This document shows, piece after piece, positions 19,401 through 26,593 of a stretch of DNA of 64,000 bases (the stretch's first letter is position 1; every line of letters begins with the position of its first letter). Source of the stretch: Skermanella stibiiresistens SB22 (GTDB taxonomy: Bacteria > Pseudomonadota > Alphaproteobacteria > Azospirillales > Azospirillaceae); assembly GCF_000576635.1 (NCBI RefSeq), contig NZ_AVFL01000001.1:124001-188000 (forward strand). The letters run 5' to 3'. A program made the translations under genes and the position numbers. Below the pieces are notes generated by a model, which worked only from the letters and a program-made list of their open reading frames with translations, made no database searches and was not told where the DNA came from.

Positions 19401-19579
19401 TCCAGGAAGAATTGAATGGGAGCGGCATGCTGCGCGTCCACGGCACATCTGGGCTGGCTAGGAGGGCGCCGATCATGCGGTGCCAGCCTCTGGCGACTGT
19501 CCGAGGGATCGGCTAACCACACGTTCGCGGCTATCCTGTCTTAGGCACTGATGACCCAAAATCCGCCGCAGCAATAAAT

Positions 19580-19607
19580 GTCGGTGCGAATCCGACCGCC
19601 CGCACCA
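19580..19607 (+). other. tRNA 3'-end scar
   Basis: GTCGG-TGCGAAT-CCGAC has the geometry of a T arm, followed by a 7-base CGCCCGC acceptor strand, a discriminator A and CCA. The T loop has TGC where TTC is normal, and no 5' half of a tRNA precedes it. It is most like the 3' end of a tRNA-Leu, and such fragments are left by integration into tRNA genes. Confidence 0.5.
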
Positions 19608-19625
19608 TCCTCTCCAGCTCATGTT

Positions 19626-20237
19626 CTACTGCTCGCGCAGCAGGATCGTTCGACCGTTCTCTCTTCGGATGGCACCCGCACGGCTGAGATCGGCCAACGC
19701 CCGATACAACGCTTCTCGCGTCAGGCCGATGTCCGCCGCGACTTCCGTCCAAGGCTGATCCGTCGGTACGCTCAGCGGCACTCCCGCCCCGTTCAACTCG
19801 AGCCAGGCCAGCAGACGTTCTTTCGCCGAACGGATGTTGCGAAGCTCCAGACGAGCTCGAAGGGTGCGGACTTGGCTCGCCATGAACATCGCAAATGAAA
19901 GGGCGGTTTGAGGGTCGCTGGAGAGCCGTTCACGGAGGTGTTGAATGGGAAAAGCCACTAGCTCGGATCTCACGTCCGCAACGGCGTCACAATGATAAGC
20001 GTCGGCAGACACCGCAGCTTCCGCGAAGGTATCCCCGGCTCGGGCGGTGTGGAGAGCCAGAGTCGCGCCGTTCTCCAAAGTGCGGGTCAGACGTACTCGA
20101 CCGCTCTTCACTCGAAACACCGCGTATACCGGGTTGCCTTGTCGAAAGGCTGTTTCGCCAGCTTCGAGATGAACGGTTCGTCCTCGTTCGATCTCTTCAA
20201 TCCAGTCCATCGCACTTCCGTCTTCGACGCTCGACAT
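19626..20237 (-). CDS. Crp/Fnr-family transcription regulator
   Basis: 203 residues. N-terminal cyclic-nucleotide-binding-like barrel (GETAFRQGNPVYAVFRVKSG, ARAGDTFAEAAVSADAYHCD), long dimer helix, and a C-terminal winged helix with TEVAADIGLTREALYRALAD as recognition region. The cluster of N-terminal Cys used by FNR for an iron-sulfur centre is absent, so the signal is unknown. A TATGATC-GA-GATCATA palindrome touches the start codon, which suggests autoregulation and joint control of the divergent lipoprotein gene. Confidence 0.9.
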   Translation of the reverse strand: MSSVEDGSAMDWIEEIERGRTVHLEAGETAFRQGNPVYAVFRVKSGRVRLTRTLENGATLALHTARAGDTFAEAAVSADAYHCDAVADVRSELVAFPIQHLRERLSSDPQTALSFAMFMASQVRTLRARLELRNIRSAKERLLAWLELNGAGVPLSVPTDQPWTEVAADIGLTREALYRALADLSRAGAIRRENGRTILLREQ

Positions 20238-20252
20238 ATGATCGAGATCATA
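20237..20252. promoter_or_regulatory. palindrome between crp/fnr-like gene and lipoprotein
   Basis: TATGATCGAGATCATA: 7-bp arms with two central bases. It fits the Crp/Fnr half-site layout (ATGAT-N4-ATCAT) and lies 48 bases before the lipoprotein ATG at 20300. Confidence 0.6.
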
Positions 20253-20299
20253 CGCATTTAAGGCGCATCAGGCTATGGAGGGAAGCAGGAGGTGCTGAC

Positions 20300-20824
20300 A
20301 TGCAAAGTTCAACTGTACTCGCACTGATACTAGCTTGTTGCGGGAGCGCTGGATGCGCTCAATCCGACCAGTACGGACACTATCCGGAGAACCAGGCAGC
20401 GGCGGTCGATCCGTTACGGCAAGCCGATGTCGCCGCGCGGGGTGTAAGGGTGATGCCCTTCGACCTCGACCGTAGCACCCATGTCTTCGCTGGTTCGGCG
20501 GATGGGGGCACGCAGACCGTAATCTCCAAGGATGGCGCACCTGATCAGATTGCGTTGATCCGGCAGCACCTGAAGGAAGAAGCTGCAGCGTTCGCAAAGG
20601 GAGACTTCCGCAGCCCGGCCGCAATCCACGGGACTGACATGCCGGGCCTCCAAGAGCTGAGCCGTGCCGGAGATCAGCTGCACGCTGAATACGAAGAGGT
20701 TGATCGCGGAGCACGGATCCATTTCACCTCCGGCAATACAGCCGTCGTCCGAGCGCTCCACGCCTGGTTCAGGGCCCAGGTGGCGGATCACGGAAACCAT
20801 ACCGCCCATGGCTCGTCACACTGA
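20300..20824 (+). CDS. lipoprotein of unknown function
   Basis: 174 residues with lipobox GSAGC (Cys 19). The core reads VMPFDLDRSTHVFAGSADGG, TQTVISKDGAPDQIALIRQH, LKEEAAAFAKGDFRSPAAIH and GTDMPGLQEL, ending with HAWFRAQVADHGNHTAHGSS. This 'MPFDLDRTTHVF ... HLxEEAxxFxxGDFxxPAxIHGxxMPGL' family is widespread in proteobacteria, and some databases carry an unsupported carbamoyltransferase name for it; no catalytic motif is visible. AGGAGG at 20286-20292 supports ATG 20300. The end is His-rich, as are many envelope proteins here. Confidence 0.82.
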   Translation: MQSSTVLALILACCGSAGCAQSDQYGHYPENQAAAVDPLRQADVAARGVRVMPFDLDRSTHVFAGSADGGTQTVISKDGAPDQIALIRQHLKEEAAAFAKGDFRSPAAIHGTDMPGLQELSRAGDQLHAEYEEVDRGARIHFTSGNTAVVRALHAWFRAQVADHGNHTAHGSSH

Positions 20825-20832
20825 CCTGCGAT

Positions 20833-20936
20833 GGCGTCAACGACACCCCAACGCCGACTGAAGCGGACATCGGCGTCGCGATGGGCACCAGCACTGCGGT
20901 CGCGATCCAGAGTGCTGGCGTCACCCTGGCTCTAAA
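20833..20936 (+). pseudogene. copper P-type ATPase fragment
   Basis: About 100 bases directly after the lipoprotein encode [35 protein letters not shown], the hinge region of a P1B ATPase. At DNA level it is nearly identical to 48114-48215 in the second copper ATPase gene of this window (for example GAAGCGGACATCGGCGTCGC in both). The frame then runs into unrelated AT-rich sequence and stops at 20965-20967. No other part of the gene is nearby. The rest of 20968-21243 holds no gene. Confidence 0.85.
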
Positions 20937-21243
20937 GCCATGCTTTATATTTTCTCTCACATTTTAACAATGTCAAAGGGAGAGCTATACGGAGAGACAG
21001 GAAGTCGTTTCAATCAGGCATAAACTGTAAAACATAGTTTCATAATCGCGACAATCCCTAATAACGTTTACTGCATCTCAGGGTAGCAGATGCGCGGTTG
21101 GCATCAGTAAGGAACTAAGTTCAGGTCATCCGCACCTCCCCCCGCCAACGCCATCTTAGAGGCCGATCGCGACGCAACCTGTTAGCGGTATGTGGATGAT
21201 GCTATACTGCTCGATCACCAGCATGCCCATTCCTTCCTCTCGA

Positions 21244-22755
21244 TCAGTTGCGGGCAAGCTTCTCCGCCCGTGCCGCAGCGATCAGGGCACGCCGGTGCAG
21301 CACTGCGAATTGCCGGGCATTGAGATCGCCGGCGGCAAAACCCGAACGCATCGACTCGACAATCTCTCCCGGCAGCTCCGGCAGATCCGAAACCGCAACG
21401 CCGAACTCCAGGGCGACATCCTCGGTCACTCCGGTCATGATCACGCCGAAATGCTCTGGTCGCGGGCGCGGCACTTCTAGCACCCGGCAGCGGGCTCGAA
21501 GCAGCGGATCGACTCGTTCGGCGTTGTTGGCTGTCAGGACCCAGGACACCGCGGACAGGTCGGCCGGCATCTGAAGGCACTCGTCGTAGTACTGCCGCGC
21601 CGTCGCCGGATCGATCATCGTCAGGAGTACGTCGGAAATCCGGCCGTTGTGCCGACTGTCCGCCGCCTTGTCGATCTCCTCGACGCAGAGCAGAGGGTTT
21701 GCGATGTTGTAGGTCCTCATGATCGTCAGGGGGAGGCAAGGATAAGCCGAGGCCCACCCCCGAGCAGTTCCCGCAAGAGCTCGACTGTCAGACGCACCTC
21801 CAGCGCTGAGCTGAGTGAACGGCACTCTGGCATATCCGGCCATGCAGCGCGCAAGCCTTGACTTGCCGACGCCGGAGCGTCCGACAAGAAGAAGCGGCGG
21901 CAGGGCGAAATGCGGACGGCCGAGACGCGCGGCCAGCGACAGCTCGCCCGCGATGTCATCAATGATCTCAGAGCACCACGGAAACGCGGATCTTAGGTCG
22001 GTGCGGTACTCGTCCGGGTCCGGCATGGCGGCAAGATGGGTCAAACCGGACAGCGCCTCATAACCTTCGAACTCCTTCCATACCTTCTTTGCTCCCACCT
22101 CGCTTACCCGCAACGCCGAGCGCAGCACGACCATCGAAGGCGGTGGCTTCGGCAGTTCGTACAGCAGCGAACCTATCACGCCGACCGGGTTGGGCGACAA
22201 CCAACCGGCATCTTCCAGCATCGCGATCACTGCCCCGTTCTCGGGGTTTTCCGGATCTGCGATACCCGGTATGAGATCCAGTTGAATGGCGACGCTTGCC
22301 GGCGTGTCCGCCCTGAGGATTGAAGCAAACAACGGGCGGAACCTTCCGATTCGAATGCGAAGATCATACTCATTGAGAACACAGGGATGGGCCAGCCACC
22401 AATCGAGATGAGCGCATGCCAGACGAGCTTCGGCGATGTGGTCGTCCTTGTTTTCCAGGAAATAGAGAAAAAGGCATGTCCCCCGGAGATCGCGCAGGAG
22501 ATCACCTGCGGATTGGCCAAACAGGTCGCCGACCTTACCAGCAATCGGCAGAAGCGGCAGATCACCTTTTTCATCCTTGAGCCCGCCCCGTCCGAGACCC
22601 AGGACGGTTGAGAAGTCTGGCACATCTTCGATCGTTATTCTAACCGCAGCACGCGCCCCGGCCATGTGCTCAGGCGTCATCTCTGCCGGGGGAAGCCGCC
22701 AAATGGACAGAAATGCGCGCACATCTTCCGGCGATAGAGCGTTGTCCCCGGACAT
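21244..22755 (-). CDS. Lon-like AAA+ ATPase, orphan
   Basis: 504 residues from ATG 22755, chosen because GGAGG lies seven bases before it; the open frame extends 20 codons further upstream without a better signal. Residues about 1-270 are a unique helical region with no recognised domain. Then comes an AAA+ module: Walker A LLLVGRSGVGKSRLARCMAG, Walker B LLCVEEIDKAAD, sensor I WVLTANNAERVDP, arginine-finger region LLRARCRVLEVPRP. No protease Ser-Lys dyad follows, so it is an ATPase only. The neighbours give no clear partner. A palindrome precedes it. Confidence 0.82.
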   Translation of the reverse strand: MSGDNALSPEDVRAFLSIWRLPPAEMTPEHMAGARAAVRITIEDVPDFSTVLGLGRGGLKDEKGDLPLLPIAGKVGDLFGQSAGDLLRDLRGTCLFLYFLENKDDHIAEARLACAHLDWWLAHPCVLNEYDLRIRIGRFRPLFASILRADTPASVAIQLDLIPGIADPENPENGAVIAMLEDAGWLSPNPVGVIGSLLYELPKPPPSMVVLRSALRVSEVGAKKVWKEFEGYEALSGLTHLAAMPDPDEYRTDLRSAFPWCSEIIDDIAGELSLAARLGRPHFALPPLLLVGRSGVGKSRLARCMAGYARVPFTQLSAGGASDSRALAGTARGWASAYPCLPLTIMRTYNIANPLLCVEEIDKAADSRHNGRISDVLLTMIDPATARQYYDECLQMPADLSAVSWVLTANNAERVDPLLRARCRVLEVPRPRPEHFGVIMTGVTEDVALEFGVAVSDLPELPGEIVESMRSGFAAGDLNARQFAVLHRRALIAAARAEKLARN

Positions 22756-22768
22756 TCGATCCTCCTGA

Positions 22769-22787
22769 GAGTCAATAACTTTGACTC
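22769..22787 (-). promoter_or_regulatory. inverted repeat before AAA+ ATPase gene
   Basis: GAGTCAA-TAACT-TTGACTC is a perfect 7-bp inverted repeat with a 5-base spacer, ending 14 bases before the ATPase start and next to its ribosome binding site. A repressor site or RNA hairpin masking translation is possible. Confidence 0.5.
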
Positions 22788-22996
22788 TTTTGCCAAAACA
22801 AATCAAGAACATCAAGGGAAAAGAAGCCTATCATATGGTCTAGTTTCGATGCATTGCAGGCAAGCCATCAGTTCTCCAAGACTTGTCTATTGATAGGGGT
22901 AGATCCACAAGTATATGGAAAGTCACTTGGCTGTTGACCGCGCTCACGATCTGACGACAACATGGAAATTACGCACCACAGAGGAGCGTCGGGATT

Positions 22997-23134
22997 ATGG
23001 ATTTGGATTTTCCATCTTTGGTCGCGCTAGCCCTCAGCATTCCCATGGTTGTCTTGGGTGGGGCTGGCTGCGTGTACTACAGCATCGGCTGCTGGCGCAT
23101 GGCCCGAATCCTTCGTGAGCAGAACCGGCGCTGA
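22997..23134 (+). CDS. 45-residue membrane protein with GCWRM motif
   Basis: MDLDFPSLVALALSIPMVVL is followed by GGAGCVYYSIGCWRMARILR and a basic end. One membrane helix, then Gly-Cys-Trp-Arg-Met and a positive tail, so the tail should face the cytosol. GGAG precedes the ATG. It is a relative of the protein ending at 8139. It was too short to be noticed by length alone; the shared signature supports it. Confidence 0.65.
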   Translation: MDLDFPSLVALALSIPMVVLGGAGCVYYSIGCWRMARILREQNRR

Positions 23135-23313
23135 CTTGCCGACGGTCTGCGTTGCCAGTGGAGCAAATCCGGGCCGGTACCACGTAAAATGGTCCTGGGA
23201 GAGCTGAAGCTTGGTCGTCACTAGGCTGGCATTGTTGTCGAGCAAGGTCTGTTGACGCTTGCCTATCCGCCTTGGTCGAGAAAGGATTTGCTGGTGTCTG
23301 CAGGAGATCGCGC

Positions 23314-23883
23314 ATGTTTCAAGCCCTTGCCCTCAGTGCCTGCCTCGCAATCACTACGCTTGGCCTTTCGGGTGCCGCATCCGCGCAGGTGACCCACACA
23401 CCGCAGCAGCCCTATGCCCATCTCCAATCCCGTCCCGTTAAGGCGCTTTCCGACCAGCAGATCGCCGATCTGCGGGCCGGCCGCGGCATGGGTTACGCGC
23501 TCCCAGCCGAATTGAACGGCTATCCCGGTCCTGCGCATACCTTGGAGAATGCCGACGCCCTCATGCTCAGCCCTGTTCAGCGCGAGAGTACAAAAGCCTT
23601 GTTCGAGGCCATGAAGTCAGAGGTCGTACCTTTGGGTGAACGCCTGATCCAGCAGGAAACAGAATTGGAACGGCTGTTCGCCGAAAAGGCGGTCACACCT
23701 GTGATCCTCGAGACGGCGACTGGCGCGATCGGAGTGACGCAGGGTGCGCTGAGAGCCGCTCACCTCCGGTATCACCTGGCAATGATGGAGGTGCTGACGC
23801 CGGAACAAGCCCAGCGTTATACACAGGCTCGGGGGTACGGCGGGGAGCACGGACAGGAGGGACACGGCACCCACGCCCGCTGA
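23314..23883 (+). CDS. periplasmic Spy/CpxP-like protein
   Basis: 189 residues. Signal peptide (LALSACLAITTLGLSGAASA) and a helical domain with LSDQQIADLRAGRGMGYALP, LNGYPGPAHTLENADALMLS and LTPEQAQRYTQARGYGG, ending His-rich. The pattern of amphipathic helices with 'LTPEQ' resembles Spy/CpxP or heavy-metal-resistance proteins that bind metal or act as chaperones in the periplasm. ATG 23314 follows AGGAG at a normal distance. A cytochrome c'-like gene follows. Confidence 0.75.
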   Translation: MFQALALSACLAITTLGLSGAASAQVTHTPQQPYAHLQSRPVKALSDQQIADLRAGRGMGYALPAELNGYPGPAHTLENADALMLSPVQRESTKALFEAMKSEVVPLGERLIQQETELERLFAEKAVTPVILETATGAIGVTQGALRAAHLRYHLAMMEVLTPEQAQRYTQARGYGGEHGQEGHGTHAR

Positions 23884-23974
23884 CTTGGCGAACAGCTTAT
23901 CCCACACATTGAATAAAACCGCGGGTTATACGTCTTTACTGCAGTGCCCTTCAGTTTCCAGTGAGCAATTCGCC

Positions 23975-24448
23975 ATGCTGCTGCCGTTAATCGCCTCCCG
24001 CCGGCGTATCGCCGCGGTGTCCCTAGCCTTCCTCTTCCCCTTGGTCGGTGCGGCGACTGCCCACGAGGGCGCGACCGGAGTGGTGGCCCAGCGGATGGAC
24101 GTCATGAAGCAGATGGGCCAGCACATGAAGGCCCTTGGCGCCATGGTGACGGGCAAAACGGTCTTCGATCAGGAGACTGCACAGCACCTTGCCGAGACCA
24201 TGCACCAGCACTGCGAGCATGTGATGCACATGTTCCCGCCAGGCAGCGATGGCCATCATTCCGAGGCCACTCCCGCCGTCTGGACCAACCGGGAGGAATT
24301 CGACGCACGCATGCGTCGCTTCGATGCCGCTGTAGAGGAGCTCATGGCCGCGGCCGCCTCGGGCGATAAGGCCCAGCTGGGAACGGAATTCAAGGCTGTC
24401 GGGCAGGAGTGTTCAGGCTGTCACGACACCTTCCGCCAAAAGAAATGA
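23975..24448 (+). CDS. cytochrome c'-like protein
   Basis: 157 residues. Signal peptide (RIAAVSLAFLFPLVGAATAH), a four-helix-bundle region (VVAQRMDVMKQMGQHMKALG) and a C-terminal haem c site CSGCHDTFRQKK. The position of the CxxCH site near the C-terminus is typical of cytochrome c'. Extra His (HQHCEHVMHMFPPGSDGHHS) suggest metal binding as well. It is secreted through Sec and matured in the periplasm. The start has a weak ribosome binding site; an earlier in-frame ATG is not preceded by a better one. Confidence 0.85.
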   Translation: MLLPLIASRRRIAAVSLAFLFPLVGAATAHEGATGVVAQRMDVMKQMGQHMKALGAMVTGKTVFDQETAQHLAETMHQHCEHVMHMFPPGSDGHHSEATPAVWTNREEFDARMRRFDAAVEELMAAAASGDKAQLGTEFKAVGQECSGCHDTFRQKK

Positions 24449-24781
24449 CGACCATCAACCATTTGGCCTTCACCGCACTCTGACGCCCCATACGAGCCGA
24501 GAATTAAGCGGAAGCCTGACGCTCCAGTGCCGTGCACTCGGAGGTAAATTGACTCCATCCCTTCGATCGGTCGTCATGGAACAGGGGTTTGCCTCGAACC
24601 TATAAGGTGGATCGTCCGGATGAGAGAGAAACGGTGACTTTGACCCGCCCGGCCTAAATCTTCGCAGATCATGATCACCTGGGCTGCTTGCAACTGGCCT
24701 AGTGATACCTTTGCGAGCGGTATATCATCCTTGGCGTATCGCTGAGCCGTCTAGCGGGCAAGGTCCCCGGAGTGGCTGACC
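24449..24781. other. gene-free spacer
   Basis: No convincing frame on either strand and no strong hairpin. A ggtatatcatcc/gcgagcggtata segment near 24714-24730 may belong to the protease promoter, but no -35 stands out. Confidence 0.4.
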
Positions 24782-25612
24782 ATGAGGCGCATCTCTGTTT
24801 TGGTATTTGCACTGGTATGGCTTTCCTATACCTGGACCGCCGATGCGGTAGAGGGCGGGCGCAGGACGCTGAAAAACACGGTCATCGCGAACAGCGTGGT
24901 GGCCGTTTATAACGCAGAGAACTCGCACCTATGCACGGGGGTCCTGGTGTCGCGAACGGCCGTTCTTACGGATGCGCACTGTGGAGATACCGGAAGCGCC
25001 ATCACCATCATCTTCGAAACCCACGTGGTGGGGCACCTCACCGGCCGCACCTCCTTGCCCATTTCGCACTTTGAACCCTCTCCTTTATGGGCTGACGGAC
25101 GAAGCAAGCCGTCTGACCGGGGCGACCTTGCCCTTGCTATTCTTGGCGGACTGGCTCCGGCCCCATACCGACCGGTATCGCTGTTGGACGTCGATACGGG
25201 TTCCTACTGGAGGAGCCTAGTCGGAGCCGCCGTCGCGGGATATGGAACAACCTCATACAATGAGTCCCAACACGGTGGCTTTCTCCACGACGCGTTGTTG
25301 ACGTCGCCAGCCTGGGATTGGGGCGTCACGGAGCTCCTCGTGAGCGACAGGAAGGTTGCAGTATGCGATGGGGATTCCGGCGCGCCTTTGTTGGAGATGC
25401 TTCCGTCTGGTGGATTGGGCGTGTCGGCTTCGGTCAGCCGCAGCCTCCTGAGCTACGAGCCCCGGCTTTGCTCCCACAGGTTTGGACTGACAAAGCTGAT
25501 GCCTTTCCGCGAGTGGATTGACGATGTGCTGGGTAGGTATGGTTCCGGGCCGGCAACCTGGGTTCAGGTACACCCACCCGCCTTCTCGCAGACTTCCGAA
25601 CCGAGCAGCTGA
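24782..25612 (+). CDS. secreted trypsin-like serine protease (S1)
   Basis: 276 residues. Signal peptide (ISVLVFALVWLSYTWTADAV), then a chymotrypsin fold with catalytic His in AVLTDAHCGD, Asp in DRGDLALAIL and Ser in AVCDGDSGAPLLEM. The activation site seen in zymogens (IxGG) is replaced by VEGGRR. Cys pairs near the His and Ser loops fit the usual disulfides. It is either secreted or periplasmic; substrate unknown. The gene is separated from the copper genes by two perfect hairpins and may not belong to the resistance set. Confidence 0.88.
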   Translation: MRRISVLVFALVWLSYTWTADAVEGGRRTLKNTVIANSVVAVYNAENSHLCTGVLVSRTAVLTDAHCGDTGSAITIIFETHVVGHLTGRTSLPISHFEPSPLWADGRSKPSDRGDLALAILGGLAPAPYRPVSLLDVDTGSYWRSLVGAAVAGYGTTSYNESQHGGFLHDALLTSPAWDWGVTELLVSDRKVAVCDGDSGAPLLEMLPSGGLGVSASVSRSLLSYEPRLCSHRFGLTKLMPFREWIDDVLGRYGSGPATWVQVHPPAFSQTSEPSS

Positions 25613-25760
25613 AATGACTTCAGTAAAGGAATAGCGGCGGTGCGGCCGGGCATAAGCAGGGAATGAACCGGAGAGGTCCTGATGTTCTGCAGCCGCACAT
25701 GGCATCACCGGTTTGGAAAGGGCTCTGTGCTGGGTGACAGCTTTACACACTCCACGAAGC

Positions 25761-25815
25761 TGCTTGTGGGCGACGCCGCCCACAAGCAGGCCGACTACCG
25801 CATGGTAGTCGGCCT
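25761..25815. terminator. tandem perfect hairpins between convergent genes
   Basis: TGCTTGTGGGCG-ACGC-CGCCCACAAGCA (25761-25788), immediately followed by AGGCCGACTACC-GCAT-GGTAGTCGGCCT (25788-25815). Each is a perfect 12-bp stem with a 4-base loop. They lie between the rightward protease and leftward copB genes, so they probably terminate both directions. Confidence 0.7.
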
Positions 25816-25823
25816 GCCAATGC

Positions 25824-26579
25824 TCAGAACCAGAACCGCACGCCCGCAACTAAGGACAGGTCGCTCGGATCCTCGCCGTGATCGCGGGCGATATCCGCCG
25901 TCTCGCCGAGCTTGCGCTCCCAATTCACGCCGATGTACGGGGCGAACTCCCGGACGACCTCGTAGCGCAGGCGCAGGCCAAGCTCGATGTCGTTAAAGCC
26001 CGGGCCGATATGGAGTTCCTGTACCCGCTGTGCCGAGACGTTCACCTCTGCCACCGGCTGTAGGATGAGCTTCTGCGTGATCAGGAGGTCGTACTCAGCC
26101 TCCAGGCGGGCGCTGAAATCGCCATCCTCGCTGACGAAGAGCTGGGCGGTCACGTCGAAGAAGTACGGTGCCACGCCCTGGAACCCGATCACGCCGTAGG
26201 TCGTCTGCGGCTGCGGCCGCACGTCGTGCCGGATGCCGATCTGCGCGTCCCAGAACTCCGACGTCATGCGGCTGTAGAGAAGCTGGAACTCGGCTTCTTC
26301 CACATCTCCATCGACGGGCTTGCTACCCTCGGCATTGAACCAGACCTTGTTGGTGTCCCCGCCGACCCAGCCCTGGACATCCCAGTCGATCGAGTTCTCA
26401 CCGTCCCTCCAGCGGTGCTCGAACCGGTCGATGAGAAGCGTTCCGAGGATCGGCGGCTCCTCATGGAACTGCTCAGCCGAGTGCTCCTCGGCGGCCCAGG
26501 CCGGGACTACTGAAAGCGCCAGCAGGATGGCCCCGGCCATCAGTGCGGTCCTGTGCGGGACCCTTGTTGTCGTTGTCAT
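25824..26579 (-). CDS. copB: outer-membrane copper resistance protein CopB
   Basis: 251 residues. Signal peptide (LMAGAILLALSVVPAWA), then PILGTLLIDRFEHRWRDGEN and alternating beta strands (GIRHDVRPQPQTTYGVIGFQ, DFSARLEAEYDLLITQKLIL) ending in Phe (VAGVRFWF), the hallmark of an outer-membrane barrel. The family forms a small barrel with CopA. The Met-rich N-terminal tract found in some CopB proteins is missing here; CopA carries the Met repeats instead. ATG 26579 was preferred over an upstream in-frame start because the signal peptide begins there and GGAACG precedes it. It follows copA by 14 bases. Confidence 0.9.
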   Translation of the reverse strand: MTTTTRVPHRTALMAGAILLALSVVPAWAAEEHSAEQFHEEPPILGTLLIDRFEHRWRDGENSIDWDVQGWVGGDTNKVWFNAEGSKPVDGDVEEAEFQLLYSRMTSEFWDAQIGIRHDVRPQPQTTYGVIGFQGVAPYFFDVTAQLFVSEDGDFSARLEAEYDLLITQKLILQPVAEVNVSAQRVQELHIGPGFNDIELGLRLRYEVVREFAPYIGVNWERKLGETADIARDHGEDPSDLSLVAGVRFWF

Positions 26580-26593
26580 CCGTCGTTCCTGGA

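Noticed and set aside
19531-19752. Minus-strand frame with VRAVGFAPTFIAAADFG
   Set aside because: Antisense reading of the tRNA 3' scar; used only as evidence for the scar.
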